Source: Bacilli bacterium
GTDB lineage: Bacteria > Bacillota_I > Bacilli_A > RFN20 > DUOF01
Assembly: GCA_017517765.1 (NCBI GenBank)
Contig: JAFWYE010000005.1
Coordinates: forward strand, 1-46,256
Length of the DNA: 46,256 bases
Reading direction: 5' to 3'
The position numbers were made by a program, and so were the translations under genes. Shown piece after piece: positions 34,624-43,058 of the stretch. The notes beneath the pieces were generated by a model. It was not told the DNA's origin, ran no database searches, and saw only the letters and a list, made by a program, of their open reading frames with translations. The first letter of the stretch is position 1. Every line of letters starts with the position of its first letter.

Positions 34624-34649
34624 AATAGTTGGCAAATTTACCAACTATT
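34624..34649 (-). terminator. Terminator of the GNAT-pyrophosphatase gene
   Basis: Perfect nine-base stem AATAGTTGG-(8)-CCAACTATT (34624-34649), with T-run on minus; it includes the TAG stop. Confidence 0.85.
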
Positions 34650-35430
34650 TACGAATAATTATAGATTCAAAATATTGCTCTTGGAATTCAGTTAGAGCTC
34701 TAATTTGTTCATCTGTATAATTTCTTCCCTCTTCCATAACTACCAATTTATCGTCATCATCACTAGTTCTATGAATAATAGCAATAACTTTTCCTTCAAA
34801 CTCATCAAGTGGCTTATGTACTCCTAAAACATAAGCATCTAATTCTTCTCCATCACCAGAAACAGTACCTGGAATATAGCCATAATTTACAGGATATATA
34901 AACCCATGATTTGGATGCTTACACCCAAGGGGTCTATCCATCTTTACTTTTACTACTTTTCCTAAATATTCTCTGCTCATATAAATTCCCTCGCTTTCTA
35001 TATCTAAGTATACATGAGTATTATCTTCTTTATATAAAGAAAATCCTAATTTTTCATACAATTTTCTAGCAGGATTTTCTTTAAATGTCTTTATAATAAT
35101 CCTTTTATTACTATCTTTAGATAACTTAATATATTCATTTATAATCTCACTAGCTATCCCTCTTCCTTGATATGTTGGATGAACAATTATTAATCCCACC
35201 TCATTATAAGTATCATACTGTTTAAATGTAGTGACACCAATATTCGCATTATTAAAAGTAATTATTCTTGTATCATTTATATTATTTTTTAATTCATCCA
35301 TAGTCTTATCTCTTTGAATCTCTTCATCCCAACCATAAATCTTTTCAATATACCATTTCATTCCTAATCGTTTTAAATCCAAGATAAAATCTAAATCTTC
35401 AAACTCACATTTTCTAAAACTATAGCTCAT
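34645..35430 (-). CDS. GNAT acetyltransferase fused to a family-I-like inorganic pyrophosphatase
   Basis: 261 aa with two domains. Residues 1-146 form a GNAT acetyltransferase: VGLIIVHPTYQGRGIASEII (acetyl-CoA loop Q-G-R-G-I-A) and NPARKLYEKLGFSLYKED. Residues 151-261 resemble a short soluble inorganic pyrophosphatase: FIYPVNYGYIPGT, GDGEELDAYVLG (metal-binding Asp at both ends; the middle Asp of the canonical DGDPLD is Glu) and SDDDDKLVV (Asp/Lys of the active site). The second domain begins with its own Met151 behind GAGGGAATTTAT, a believable internal ribosome site, so it may also be made separately. Soluble pyrophosphatase splits PPi to phosphate. Why it should be joined to an acetyltransferase is unclear. 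Single gene, with a palindrome 35 bases upstream. Confidence 0.88.
   Translation of the reverse strand: MSYSFRKCEFEDLDFILDLKRLGMKWYIEKIYGWDEEIQRDKTMDELKNNINDTRIITFNNANIGVTTFKQYDTYNEVGLIIVHPTYQGRGIASEIINEYIKLSKDSNKRIIIKTFKENPARKLYEKLGFSLYKEDNTHVYLDIESEGIYMSREYLGKVVKVKMDRPLGCKHPNHGFIYPVNYGYIPGTVSGDGEELDAYVLGVHKPLDEFEGKVIAIIHRTSDDDDKLVVMEEGRNYTDEQIRALTEFQEQYFESIIIRK
34968..34992 (-). promoter_or_regulatory. Possible internal ribosome binding site for the pyrophosphatase domain
   Basis: GAGGGA lies six bases before an in-frame ATG (34978-34980) exactly at the boundary between the acetyltransferase and pyrophosphatase domains. It suggests an ancestral separate gene, or a second shorter product. 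Confidence 0.45.
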
Positions 35431-35462
35431 TTAAGTCACATCCTTACCACTATGATAAAAGA

Positions 35463-35480
35463 ATGATATTAAAATATCAT
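35463..35480. promoter_or_regulatory. Palindrome between the divergent GNAT-pyrophosphatase and dedA genes
   Basis: Perfect inverted repeat ATGATATT-AA-AATATCAT. It lies 33 bases upstream of one start and 71 bases upstream of the other; it may be an operator, but an AT-rich chance palindrome is possible. Confidence 0.35.
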
Positions 35481-35521
35481 CTTTTAATAAAATAATTCTC
35501 ATACTTTTTTAGATAATAATG

Positions 35522-35527
35522 TATAAT
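35522..35527 (+). promoter_or_regulatory. -10 box of the dedA gene
   Basis: Consensus TATAAT 24 bases before the GTG start; no convincing -35 sequence. Confidence 0.45.
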
Positions 35528-35551
35528 TAGTACGGATTAAGGAGGTATATT

Positions 35552-36187
35552 GTGCAAGAATTTATATTATCTATGATAGAACAATTCGGATACTTAGGTG
35601 TATTTTTATTAATAGCAATAGAAAATGTCTTTCCACCTATTCCTTCTGAAGTTATTCTCCTTTTTGGAGGGTTTGCAACTTCTACATTTAATTTGAATTT
35701 ACCATTAATGATTTTATTTTCGACTCTAGGTTCTCTTCTTGGAGCATTTATTCTCTATTATGCTGGTAGACTTTTACATAAAGATAGATTAAAAGCTATT
35801 GTAAGAGGAAAAGTTGGTAAAATATTAAGATTAAAAGAAGATGATATCGATAAAGCTGACACCTGGTTTGAAAATAAAGGTAATAAAGCTGTATTCTTAT
35901 GTAGATTTGTTCCAATTGTAAGAAGCCTTATTTCAATACCTGCTGGTATGAATAAAATGAATGTTTTAAAGTTTACAATCTATACTACTATAGGTTCTCT
36001 TATCTGGAATACAGTATTACTAATACTTGGTAATAAAGTTGGTGAAAACTGGGTAACTATTGCTAATATAATTGATAAATACTCAAATGTAGTATTAATA
36101 CTACTTATAATATTATTCATTGTATTTGTCAGTGTATTCTATTATAAAAGATTAAAGAAAAAGAACGTTGGGCCTAAAGAAGACTAA
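35552..36187 (+). CDS. DedA family membrane protein
   Basis: 211 aa, four or five membrane segments. DedA family members handle membrane lipids (probably flipping of undecaprenyl phosphate or phospholipids). Conserved parts: YLGVFLLIAIENVFPPIPSE near the N-terminus (family E..P.PSE), GSLLGAFILYYAGRLL, and the FLCRFVPIVRSLISIPAGMNKM signature (R..P..R......AG). All key residues of the re-entrant loops are present. The start is a GTG behind a perfect AAGGAGG. Single gene; its terminator is shared with the convergent DUF1871-like gene. Confidence 0.93.
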   Translation: MQEFILSMIEQFGYLGVFLLIAIENVFPPIPSEVILLFGGFATSTFNLNLPLMILFSTLGSLLGAFILYYAGRLLHKDRLKAIVRGKVGKILRLKEDDIDKADTWFENKGNKAVFLCRFVPIVRSLISIPAGMNKMNVLKFTIYTTIGSLIWNTVLLILGNKVGENWVTIANIIDKYSNVVLILLIILFIVFVSVFYYKRLKKKNVGPKED

Positions 36188-36197
36188 CGTTCTTTTT
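36160..36197. terminator. Bidirectional terminator
   Basis: Stem AAAGAACGTT (36160-36169) with AACGTTCTTT (36186-36195), a 16-base loop and T-runs on both sides, overlapping the end of dedA. Confidence 0.8.
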
Positions 36198-36199
36198 TA

Positions 36200-36460
36200 T
36201 TATTTAATTTTACTTAATATATTATTTGCACAATTCAAAAATATATCACTAGAAATATCTTCATTACTTGTCTTTTTAAACACTTCACTAATCTTTATAG
36301 CAAGTAAATTACTCTCATTAATATTAGTCATTTCATCTAATATATATTTAGCCTCTAAATCATACTCATCTATTAATTTAGAATTTCCAATAATTAACTC
36401 TAATGGATCAAGTTTAACTAGTTCGTCTTTTATAATTAAAAGTAATTCCATTTCATTCAT
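36200..36460 (-). CDS. Small protein resembling DUF1871 (YugE-like)
   Basis: 86 aa, cytosolic, helical. The arrangement of an initial helix (LLIIKDELVKLDPLELI), a short loop ending in DEYDLEAKYI, and a helix with NESNLLAIKISEVFKK resembles the DUF1871 family, in which INEWDPIGL and P.DEYD..I occur in the same order, although the Trp is missing here. Function unknown. It is downstream of the SpoIID-like gene (gap 15 bases, same strand upstream gene reads away from it) and shares the dedA terminator. Good AAGGAG ribosome site. Confidence 0.6.
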   Translation of the reverse strand: MNEMELLLIIKDELVKLDPLELIIGNSKLIDEYDLEAKYILDEMTNINESNLLAIKISEVFKKTSNEDISSDIFLNCANNILSKIK

Positions 36461-36475
36461 TTTGTAATCTCCTTA

Positions 36476-38185
36476 CTATTCAAAATACTTCTTATAATTT
36501 CTAAGTGGTTTATATTCCTTAGAAGTATCTACAAACTCTACCCCAGTATAATACGTATTTAAAATCTCTCTATAATTCTTTCCTTTTGAAGCATAAGAGT
36601 TAGCACCATATTGACTCATTCCAACTCCATGACCCCAACCTCCTCCATAGAAGCTAAGGTTATTTCCATTCCACTCTAAAGCAAAAAATCCAGATTTTAA
36701 AGTAGATGGATTAGTAGTGGTATGAGTATAACTAGAGCTATTAGCTTTAGCTCTATATAAAGTAACATCACTACCACAATCATCTGGTCTAATTGTAAAT
36801 CTAATATTAGACTGATTATATATTCTAAAAGTCACATTACTAGCCACTATTTGTAAACTTATAACCACTCCAGAACTACCTCTTTGAGAGACAAATATAT
36901 TACTAATTTCTCCAATATCATTTGGGAAAGCTTTAGCTACCCAATTCCCATTTTCTAATATAGGAAATGACTTATTATTTGAAGCACCCATTGCTTTTAA
37001 ATTAGTATTTAAAGTTTGTCTCAGTTGACTTTTACTCATTGTAATTAACCATCTGAAATCATTACTATTACCCGAAGGAGCATCCATACTCAATGTTTTA
37101 AAGAAACTTAATACACTAGCTTCATCATTTACATTTACCGATTTATTAGTTTCATTTCCACCTTGTAAATATGGAATATCACTACCAACTTGATTAGTAA
37201 TCCATACTTCATTTCCTTTTCCTTTTAACCCACCATTACTTGAATAAAAATAAGCATTAATAGGTTTATTATTATAAAGCATAGTTATTCCCTTAGTTTC
37301 TAAAACTGCTCTATTAGTAGCATCAGTTTCATTTAAGTTATTATAAACTTGACTGTTTTCACTATCATCTACTACATATCCTTGTGTTCTATAAGATTTA
37401 TTATATATTGATTTATAAGCAAATGTTCTAGCTGCAACAGCTTGGGCCTTTAGTGCCTCTAAATTCCAACTAGCAGGCATTTCTGAAGGTACAACTTTCT
37501 TTAAATAATCTTCCATTAATAAATCATTTATTACTAAGATTCTCCCATTAACTAATGATAGTTCTAAATTCCCTTTATATAGCTTCTTAGAATTTCTAGT
37601 TATAGAAGTTATCTTCATCTCTTTATCTGATTCTTCTAAAATAATTCTTTTTGTAGATTCAACTAACTTATTACCAACATAAAAACTAATCTTATTATCA
37701 TTTACAAAAAACTCTATACTTTGATTAGCCCCTACTTTATAAGACTCACTACCATCGTAGGTTTTAATCTTAGTATCAGCATATAACTCAATAGTTATTG
37801 CATCATGATAAAGTGTAGACTTATCACTAATGTTAGTAAGAGTCTTTCTAATCGCTACTCTTACTCTATTAAAAACAGGCTCATTATCAATTAAAATCAC
37901 CTCAACAACATCACCATTAGTTTTTACATACAAATTATTCATTCCAATATATAAATCCGAATAACTTGCATCCTCAAGCTTATCACCAACAAGCTTTTTA
38001 ATAACTGTATCTTCTGTTAACTTAGTAGCAGGTGTATCTAACAATTCAATATAGTTATTTTTAGTATCTAGTAACAACAATGTAGTAGAGTCATCTTTAT
38101 TTTTATAAATAAAATATAAGCTACCCAAAATAGCTACAACTAAAATAGCAAGAATTAAAAATATTGTAACAATTTTCTTCTTCAT
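36476..38185 (-). CDS. SpoIID/LytB-domain peptidoglycan-acting protein, membrane-anchored
   Basis: 569 aa. One N-terminal membrane helix (residues 5-28) places the rest outside. Residues about 225-330 and 500-565 are the split SpoIID/LytB domain: VPSEMPASWNLEALKAQAVA with the Glu of PSEMP that is catalytic in SpoIID, then RTFAYKSI, YSSNGGLKG and the end motif GGGWGHGVGMSQYGA. SpoIID is a lytic transglycosylase acting on glycan strands lacking stem peptides. The first 200 residues form an unassigned beta-rich domain. No other sporulation gene is in the window; the domain also occurs in non-sporulating Bacillota in vegetative wall remodelling. It follows the HExxH gene by 15 bases, in the same operon. 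Confidence 0.9.
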   Translation of the reverse strand: MKKKIVTIFLILAILVVAILGSLYFIYKNKDDSTTLLLLDTKNNYIELLDTPATKLTEDTVIKKLVGDKLEDASYSDLYIGMNNLYVKTNGDVVEVILIDNEPVFNRVRVAIRKTLTNISDKSTLYHDAITIELYADTKIKTYDGSESYKVGANQSIEFFVNDNKISFYVGNKLVESTKRIILEESDKEMKITSITRNSKKLYKGNLELSLVNGRILVINDLLMEDYLKKVVPSEMPASWNLEALKAQAVAARTFAYKSIYNKSYRTQGYVVDDSENSQVYNNLNETDATNRAVLETKGITMLYNNKPINAYFYSSNGGLKGKGNEVWITNQVGSDIPYLQGGNETNKSVNVNDEASVLSFFKTLSMDAPSGNSNDFRWLITMSKSQLRQTLNTNLKAMGASNNKSFPILENGNWVAKAFPNDIGEISNIFVSQRGSSGVVISLQIVASNVTFRIYNQSNIRFTIRPDDCGSDVTLYRAKANSSSYTHTTTNPSTLKSGFFALEWNGNNLSFYGGGWGHGVGMSQYGANSYASKGKNYREILNTYYTGVEFVDTSKEYKPLRNYKKYFE

Positions 38186-38200
38186 AATTTTCCCTCCCTA

Positions 38201-39634
38201 CTATCTTTTACTACTCTTTTTATATTCAACTTCATTTAATATCTCATTTAATTTTTCTAAACACTCTTCTTTGATCTCTTTATTGTCCCTATTTTTATAT
38301 ACCCTATCAAAACACTTACCAATACGCTTTAAATTATTATATCCAATATTTCTTTCAATAAAATCTAAATCATCTCCTGCTAATTTAGCAATCTTTATAT
38401 CTTTCCAAATAGAACTCCCTTTAAGTTTTCTAACAAGTGGCAACATACACCAATAAGCAGACTCAGATGGTAAATATTCTGTATTTTTTATATCTAAGAT
38501 ATCTCCCTTTAAATACTTTACTGCCTCAATAGCAAAATACTCTGTTAAAGCTTCATTTAAAAATCTAAATTCAATAGAAAATGGCTTTTCTACGCTATAC
38601 TCATTATACTCATCTAAAACATGTACAAACTCATGTAAAATAATATTATTTTGATTAAATTTATTTCCATACAAAATATTCTCCAATTTATATAAGCATA
38701 AATTTTTCTTTCCCTTACCAAAATCAAATCTAGAACAACTTCCTATATTTCCTTTCATATCAAAATACAAATATAATAATCTATCCAAATTTCTAGGAGT
38801 ATATTCATATCCATTAAGATCTAGAAACTCTTTAAAATTAGTCACACGTAAAAGTTCATTGTAAGCCTCATTATTATAAATATCACTAATTTCTTTTTGA
38901 ATAGCTATAGCTTGTCTCTTTGTTAAGTTAAACTTAAAATCTTTATTTATTCTTTTCCTAAAATCGTCTTTCTTTTTATTAACATAATAAATCTCATCTT
39001 TATCAAGCACTTTCTCATCCATTAAAAAAGCTCCAACTTCTTCATTTAAAGTTAATAACTCATCAAAGTTTTTTACTCCATATTTACTAGCTAACACTTT
39101 AAACTTTTTAGATACTTTTTCAGATTTTCTTATAACTTTAAAAGTATCAAAAAACCTTTTAACACTATAAGTGTTTAATTCTTGTTTTAAAAGGTCTATA
39201 TTTTCATTTAACTTATCTAGTTGATCTTCATTTATTTTTTTAAAATCAGCAAACTCTATTCCTAAAAGTTTATATTCATTTAATCTTCTCATATACGAAT
39301 AAAATACTTCATTGTCTTCAAATAAAGGAGCCTCAGCTCTTTGAAAAGATCTATATTGACTAATATTATCAAAGAAAGACTTTTTAACATCTCTATTTAA
39401 AGACTCTCCAATAGAATCTAAAATATCATTTACTTTAGGATCATATCCTACCCCAAACTCATCTTTTATATCTAAAAAGAAACACTCACTGCGATTATTA
39501 ATAACTCCAATAAATCTCTCATAATATTTTTTAGCTAAAGCTTCATCTCCCTCTGCATAAGACATAGCAATAGCCATAGCAATATTTTCATGGTTATCTT
39601 CAACCATCTTTATTAGTCTTGAATAGTCTTCCAT
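38201..39634 (-). CDS. Putative zinc metallopeptidase (HExxH), cytosolic
   Basis: 477 aa. A long helical N-terminal region (1-300) with charged coiled segments is followed by a zincin-like active site: NIILHEFVHVLDEY (His334, Glu335, His338), with a probable third ligand in FLNEALTEYFAIE (Glu361 or Glu365, 23-27 residues later), the gluzincin arrangement. The remaining 80 residues include a basic tail (LNEVEYKKSSKR). No signal peptide or membrane helix is visible, so it should be cytosolic unless exported by another route. It overlaps the 108-aa gene by 22 bases and precedes the SpoIID-like gene, forming a three-gene operon. Protease activity is inferred from the motif. Confidence 0.8.
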   Translation of the reverse strand: MEDYSRLIKMVEDNHENIAMAIAMSYAEGDEALAKKYYERFIGVINNRSECFFLDIKDEFGVGYDPKVNDILDSIGESLNRDVKKSFFDNISQYRSFQRAEAPLFEDNEVFYSYMRRLNEYKLLGIEFADFKKINEDQLDKLNENIDLLKQELNTYSVKRFFDTFKVIRKSEKVSKKFKVLASKYGVKNFDELLTLNEEVGAFLMDEKVLDKDEIYYVNKKKDDFRKRINKDFKFNLTKRQAIAIQKEISDIYNNEAYNELLRVTNFKEFLDLNGYEYTPRNLDRLLYLYFDMKGNIGSCSRFDFGKGKKNLCLYKLENILYGNKFNQNNIILHEFVHVLDEYNEYSVEKPFSIEFRFLNEALTEYFAIEAVKYLKGDILDIKNTEYLPSESAYWCMLPLVRKLKGSSIWKDIKIAKLAGDDLDFIERNIGYNNLKRIGKCFDRVYKNRDNKEIKEECLEKLNEILNEVEYKKSSKR

Positions 39635-39939
39635 AACCCTTCACCTGCTAACTTTTCTAAACTTCCTAAAAAAATCATCCAATTACTTGGAAAACTATTT
39701 GAAAAATAAAAAGTATCTACACTATCCTTATTATAAAAAGATACTTGATAATCACTTTCTACATTATCTTTTTTCCAAATAGACTTTAAAGAAAATAAAG
39801 ATATTAGAGTATTCACTCTTTCTTGCTCATTAGATTCTATTTTAATTTCTTGATTACCCTTTTTAATTACAAAAACACCTTTATCAAGATAAAGTTCATA
39901 TGTGCCATTTTCTTTAATTGCACTAATAATAATCTTCAT
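39613..39939 (-). CDS. Small beta-rich protein of unknown function
   Basis: 108 aa, cytosolic. Alternating hydrophobic strands (MKIIISAIKENGTYELYLDK, then VFVIKKGNQEIKI) and a later DYQVSFYNKDSVDTFYFSN suggest a small beta barrel or sheet. Its end overlaps the start of the HExxH protein gene by 22 bases in another frame, so translation is probably coupled and the two proteins may act together, for instance as inhibitor and enzyme. The partner role is inference. Ribosome site ATAGGTGAT. I recognise no family. Confidence 0.75.
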   Translation of the reverse strand: MKIIISAIKENGTYELYLDKGVFVIKKGNQEIKIESNEQERVNTLISLFSLKSIWKKDNVESDYQVSFYNKDSVDTFYFSNSFPSNWMIFLGSLEKLAGEGLWKTIQD

Positions 39940-40021
39940 TTTTTATCACCTATCAATCTTAAAAAGAGTATCTAAATATTCATCTTTTTAAATATTATAA
40001 AATAATATTTTTACTATGTAA

Positions 40022-40055
40022 AATAAAAAGCCCTAATACCAAAGGTATCAGAGTC
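40022..40055 (-). terminator. Terminator of the 604-aa membrane protein gene
   Basis: Stem CCCTAATACC-AAA-GGTATCAGAG (40031-40053, with G-T pairs on the transcript) followed on minus by a T-rich run. Confidence 0.7.
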
Positions 40056-40059
40056 CTTA

Positions 40060-41874
40060 TTACATCAAATCAAATACATCATCATAATACATAGTTAGAC
40101 TGTATTCTCTATTTTCATATGTAGTATTTAATTCAATTTTATAGATTTCATATTCTCCACCTGTATTTTTATAATATAGTTTATACTCTACAAACTTATT
40201 ATCACTTATATCTAAGTGTTTACAAATAAATTTTAATATAGTATCCTTGCCCTCAACAAATACATCATCACTCATAATATCATAAAATGCTAAAAATGAA
40301 GTTTTGATTACCTCAGTAGCAAACTCATTATCATAAGTATATTTTTTAAATTCACCTTCAGGATAACTTGTACTTCCATTATTAAAATTCATCATACATT
40401 CATAATCATTTAGTATATAATAATCTGGGCTATAATTAACAAAGTCATTATTATTTATAGCATTAAAACTATTTGAATAATTAGTTGAATATAAGCCTAC
40501 CATTTCTCTACTAGAATCATATACATACATTGATGACACTCCATTATAAGTTTCTTTTAAAGTAAAATCAAAATTAGTTATTATATCCTCTTGAGAAAGA
40601 AAGGCTATAGTTTGAGAGAAATCTATTTCATACTCTTCACTCTTATTATATAAAAGTCCATAGTGTATAGTTTTATACTCATTAAATAACTCTGATAAAT
40701 TTGTTTTAGTCGACAATGGAGTATATCCTATTTGATATACTTTATCTCCCTCTTTTATAGAGCATTCCACATAGCTTACAGAGATTGGCTTTCCTTTATC
40801 ATCTCTTTTAAAAGAATAATAGATATTATAATAACTATTTTCACTTAAATCACGAGAATAATAAAATGCTAGTATATTATCATTATTAACTACTTGTGTA
40901 GCACCAAAAAATATATTCCTATCAAAAGTCATATAAGTATCAAATGGCTTATCTATAGTTATATATTTAAATGGTCCTCCTACAACAGTAGCATATTTTT
41001 CAAATTCAAAATCTGATATTTGAGAATCTCTATTTGAATATTGTAATAAATTATTACTATTAGAGTCCTTGTAAACAATACTACTATAGACAATATTATT
41101 ATCCTTAACAGTATAATATGCGCCCGTTTCTATAGAGGAATCATACAAGAAATTAAAACCATCGCTAACTACATAATCATTTCCCTCTTTAGTTTTAATT
41201 ACATATTCTATCTTATAAGTTTTAGAATAATCAATTACTGCAACCTCGCTACATTGATTATATAATTTTTCTGTTCTTAATGGAGGTGGATCACTAAATG
41301 GCAAACCTACAAATCCAACATAAACGATAAGAATATATACTAATATTTGAACTGGTTTACGGAAAAAATCTGCTAAAGATATACCATTAAAATATAAAAT
41401 ATCCATTATTGACATACATATGATATAGATTGGTATTGCATATGCCCATCCTCCTGATGGTATTCCCCAAGCAGAACTATAAACAATTGAAAAGAATAAT
41501 CCAAAAACAAAAGTATTAACAAGAAAACCACCAGTTTCAAGCGGAGCAAAATGCAATTCATAGGTGTCATTTTCAGCAAATATAGATGTCCATCTTCTTT
41601 CTACACTAACAAGCTTATATACATTTTCATGAACTTTAACATCCATATAACCCTCACCTGCATAAAATATAAATGCTAACAAGGATAAGAAAATAGGTAT
41701 CCATCTTAATGAATCATTTTTATATGCAAAAAAAGAAATAACAGCACTAACTAAAGAAGTAACTATTGCTAAACCTGGACGTGATACTTTTAATGAAACA
41801 GTAAATCCTGCAATTACATATAATGCCACTATAGCTACTACTATTTTTAAAATCATTATGCCAATAAATTCCAT
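40060..41874 (-). CDS. Membrane protein with a large non-membrane C-terminal domain, unknown
   Basis: 604 aa. Residues 5-200 hold about five or six membrane helices in two groups, separated by a short soluble stretch (EGYMDVKVHENVYKLVSVER). The helix ending in ILIVYVGFVGLPF is followed by about 400 residues rich in Tyr, Asn and Ser with repeated YSRDLSENSYYNIYYSF-like beta segments, probably a large sheet domain outside the cytoplasm. No known transporter or enzyme motif. Transcribed alone from its own GGTGG ribosome site. I recognise no family. Confidence 0.8.
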   Translation of the reverse strand: MEFIGIMILKIVVAIVALYVIAGFTVSLKVSRPGLAIVTSLVSAVISFFAYKNDSLRWIPIFLSLLAFIFYAGEGYMDVKVHENVYKLVSVERRWTSIFAENDTYELHFAPLETGGFLVNTFVFGLFFSIVYSSAWGIPSGGWAYAIPIYIICMSIMDILYFNGISLADFFRKPVQILVYILIVYVGFVGLPFSDPPPLRTEKLYNQCSEVAVIDYSKTYKIEYVIKTKEGNDYVVSDGFNFLYDSSIETGAYYTVKDNNIVYSSIVYKDSNSNNLLQYSNRDSQISDFEFEKYATVVGGPFKYITIDKPFDTYMTFDRNIFFGATQVVNNDNILAFYYSRDLSENSYYNIYYSFKRDDKGKPISVSYVECSIKEGDKVYQIGYTPLSTKTNLSELFNEYKTIHYGLLYNKSEEYEIDFSQTIAFLSQEDIITNFDFTLKETYNGVSSMYVYDSSREMVGLYSTNYSNSFNAINNNDFVNYSPDYYILNDYECMMNFNNGSTSYPEGEFKKYTYDNEFATEVIKTSFLAFYDIMSDDVFVEGKDTILKFICKHLDISDNKFVEYKLYYKNTGGEYEIYKIELNTTYENREYSLTMYYDDVFDLM

Positions 41875-41984
41875 CTATAAGCACCACCTTTTTTTAATTA
41901 CTAACCATAAAAATTGTACCATTAAGAAAGTTTTAGCACTAGACATATATCTAAAAATAAGTACAAAGGTAACTAATTTTTAAT

Positions 41985-42013
41985 AAAAAAAACTAACAAT
42001 ATACTTTTGTTAG
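41985..42013 (-). terminator. Terminator of the PHP gene
   Basis: Stem CTAACAA-(7)-TTGTTAG (41993-42013) followed on minus by eight T. Confidence 0.83.
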
Positions 42014-42030
42014 CTTTTTTAAATATTCAA

Positions 42031-42921
42031 TTATTTCCTACCTGCTTTTTTTACATTAAGTTTTGCTTTTACCTTATCAAAATATTCTCCAGGAATATTT
42101 AATCCAGTTAAAGTATCACTCATCACATGGAAATCACTACCACCAGATATCATTAAACTATTTTTTTCACAAAATGCTCTTAATACATCTGTTTTCTCTT
42201 GTTCTCTAGTTGTATAGTGATAACACTCTACTCCATCTACACTTCCCTTTACACCCTCTAAAACTCTTTCCATATTATTACCATATTGATATGGGTGAGC
42301 AAGGAAAGATATTCCTCCAAGTTTCTTTATAAGAGTAGTTATCTTATCATAGCTTGGATATAGTTTATGCGGTGCAATGAATATCTTAGATTTAGGATTA
42401 TTAATTCCCTCTCTTAAGAAAGCAGAAACACTTTTAACTAGATTAGGATTCTCTTTATTTAAAAATTCTACTGCTTTAGGATCATTTATAATTACTTCAT
42501 GTATCCTTTCAAGAGCCATAGGACACTTTTGAGTAAAATCCACAGTATTAGGATCATAATCTAATATAATTCCATGCTTTGCAAATACTTTAGGAATATT
42601 ATCGCTCCTGTATCTTTCCATTGTGTTTTCAACTACTCCATACACATCTAAATATTCTTTTGCTTTTTTAACGTCTATACCATAACCTAATATTTCTATA
42701 GGTACGTCCTCATAAGCACACACAAATTCACATCCTGTTACATAATCAAAATGTTTTAACATGTTCATAGCTTCTTCATCAAAATAAAAATCTACACAAT
42801 CATGATCAGTGATAGATAACTTTTTTAAACCACACTTAGCAGCATATTCTAATAATTCTGTACCCGATAAAGTACCATCAGAATAATAAGTATGTATATG
42901 CATATTACAATTCTCTTTCAT
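42031..42921 (-). CDS. PHP-domain phosphoesterase
   Basis: 296 aa cytosolic protein. The metal-binding PHP motifs are all present: MHIHTYYSDG (His8, His10, Asp15), LSITDHD near 35-41, Glu in CEFVCAYED near 65, SFLAHPYQYG near 210 and GGSDFH near 265-270. The architecture, with a helical insertion around residues 100-190, matches the YciV/nucleoside-3',5'-bisphosphate phosphatase type rather than polymerase-linked PHP domains, so it probably removes phosphate from short nucleotides or RNA 5' ends. Single gene, GGAGG ribosome site, own terminator. Confidence 0.9.
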   Translation of the reverse strand: MKENCNMHIHTYYSDGTLSGTELLEYAAKCGLKKLSITDHDCVDFYFDEEAMNMLKHFDYVTGCEFVCAYEDVPIEILGYGIDVKKAKEYLDVYGVVENTMERYRSDNIPKVFAKHGIILDYDPNTVDFTQKCPMALERIHEVIINDPKAVEFLNKENPNLVKSVSAFLREGINNPKSKIFIAPHKLYPSYDKITTLIKKLGGISFLAHPYQYGNNMERVLEGVKGSVDGVECYHYTTREQEKTDVLRAFCEKNSLMISGGSDFHVMSDTLTGLNIPGEYFDKVKAKLNVKKAGRK

Positions 42922-43058
42922 GTTAGCCTCCTAATTCGGTTACATTATACCACAGAATAAAACTAGTGAATACTTTTTTTTAATTCCTAAAAGCAACAAA
43001 TATATATACATTTTAAAATAAATTAATACTACTTTTTTATCATCATTACAACAAATTG

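Noticed and set aside
36476..38185. Evidence for endospore formation from the SpoIID domain
   Set aside because: The domain also occurs in non-sporulating Bacillota, and no other sporulation gene is present in the window.
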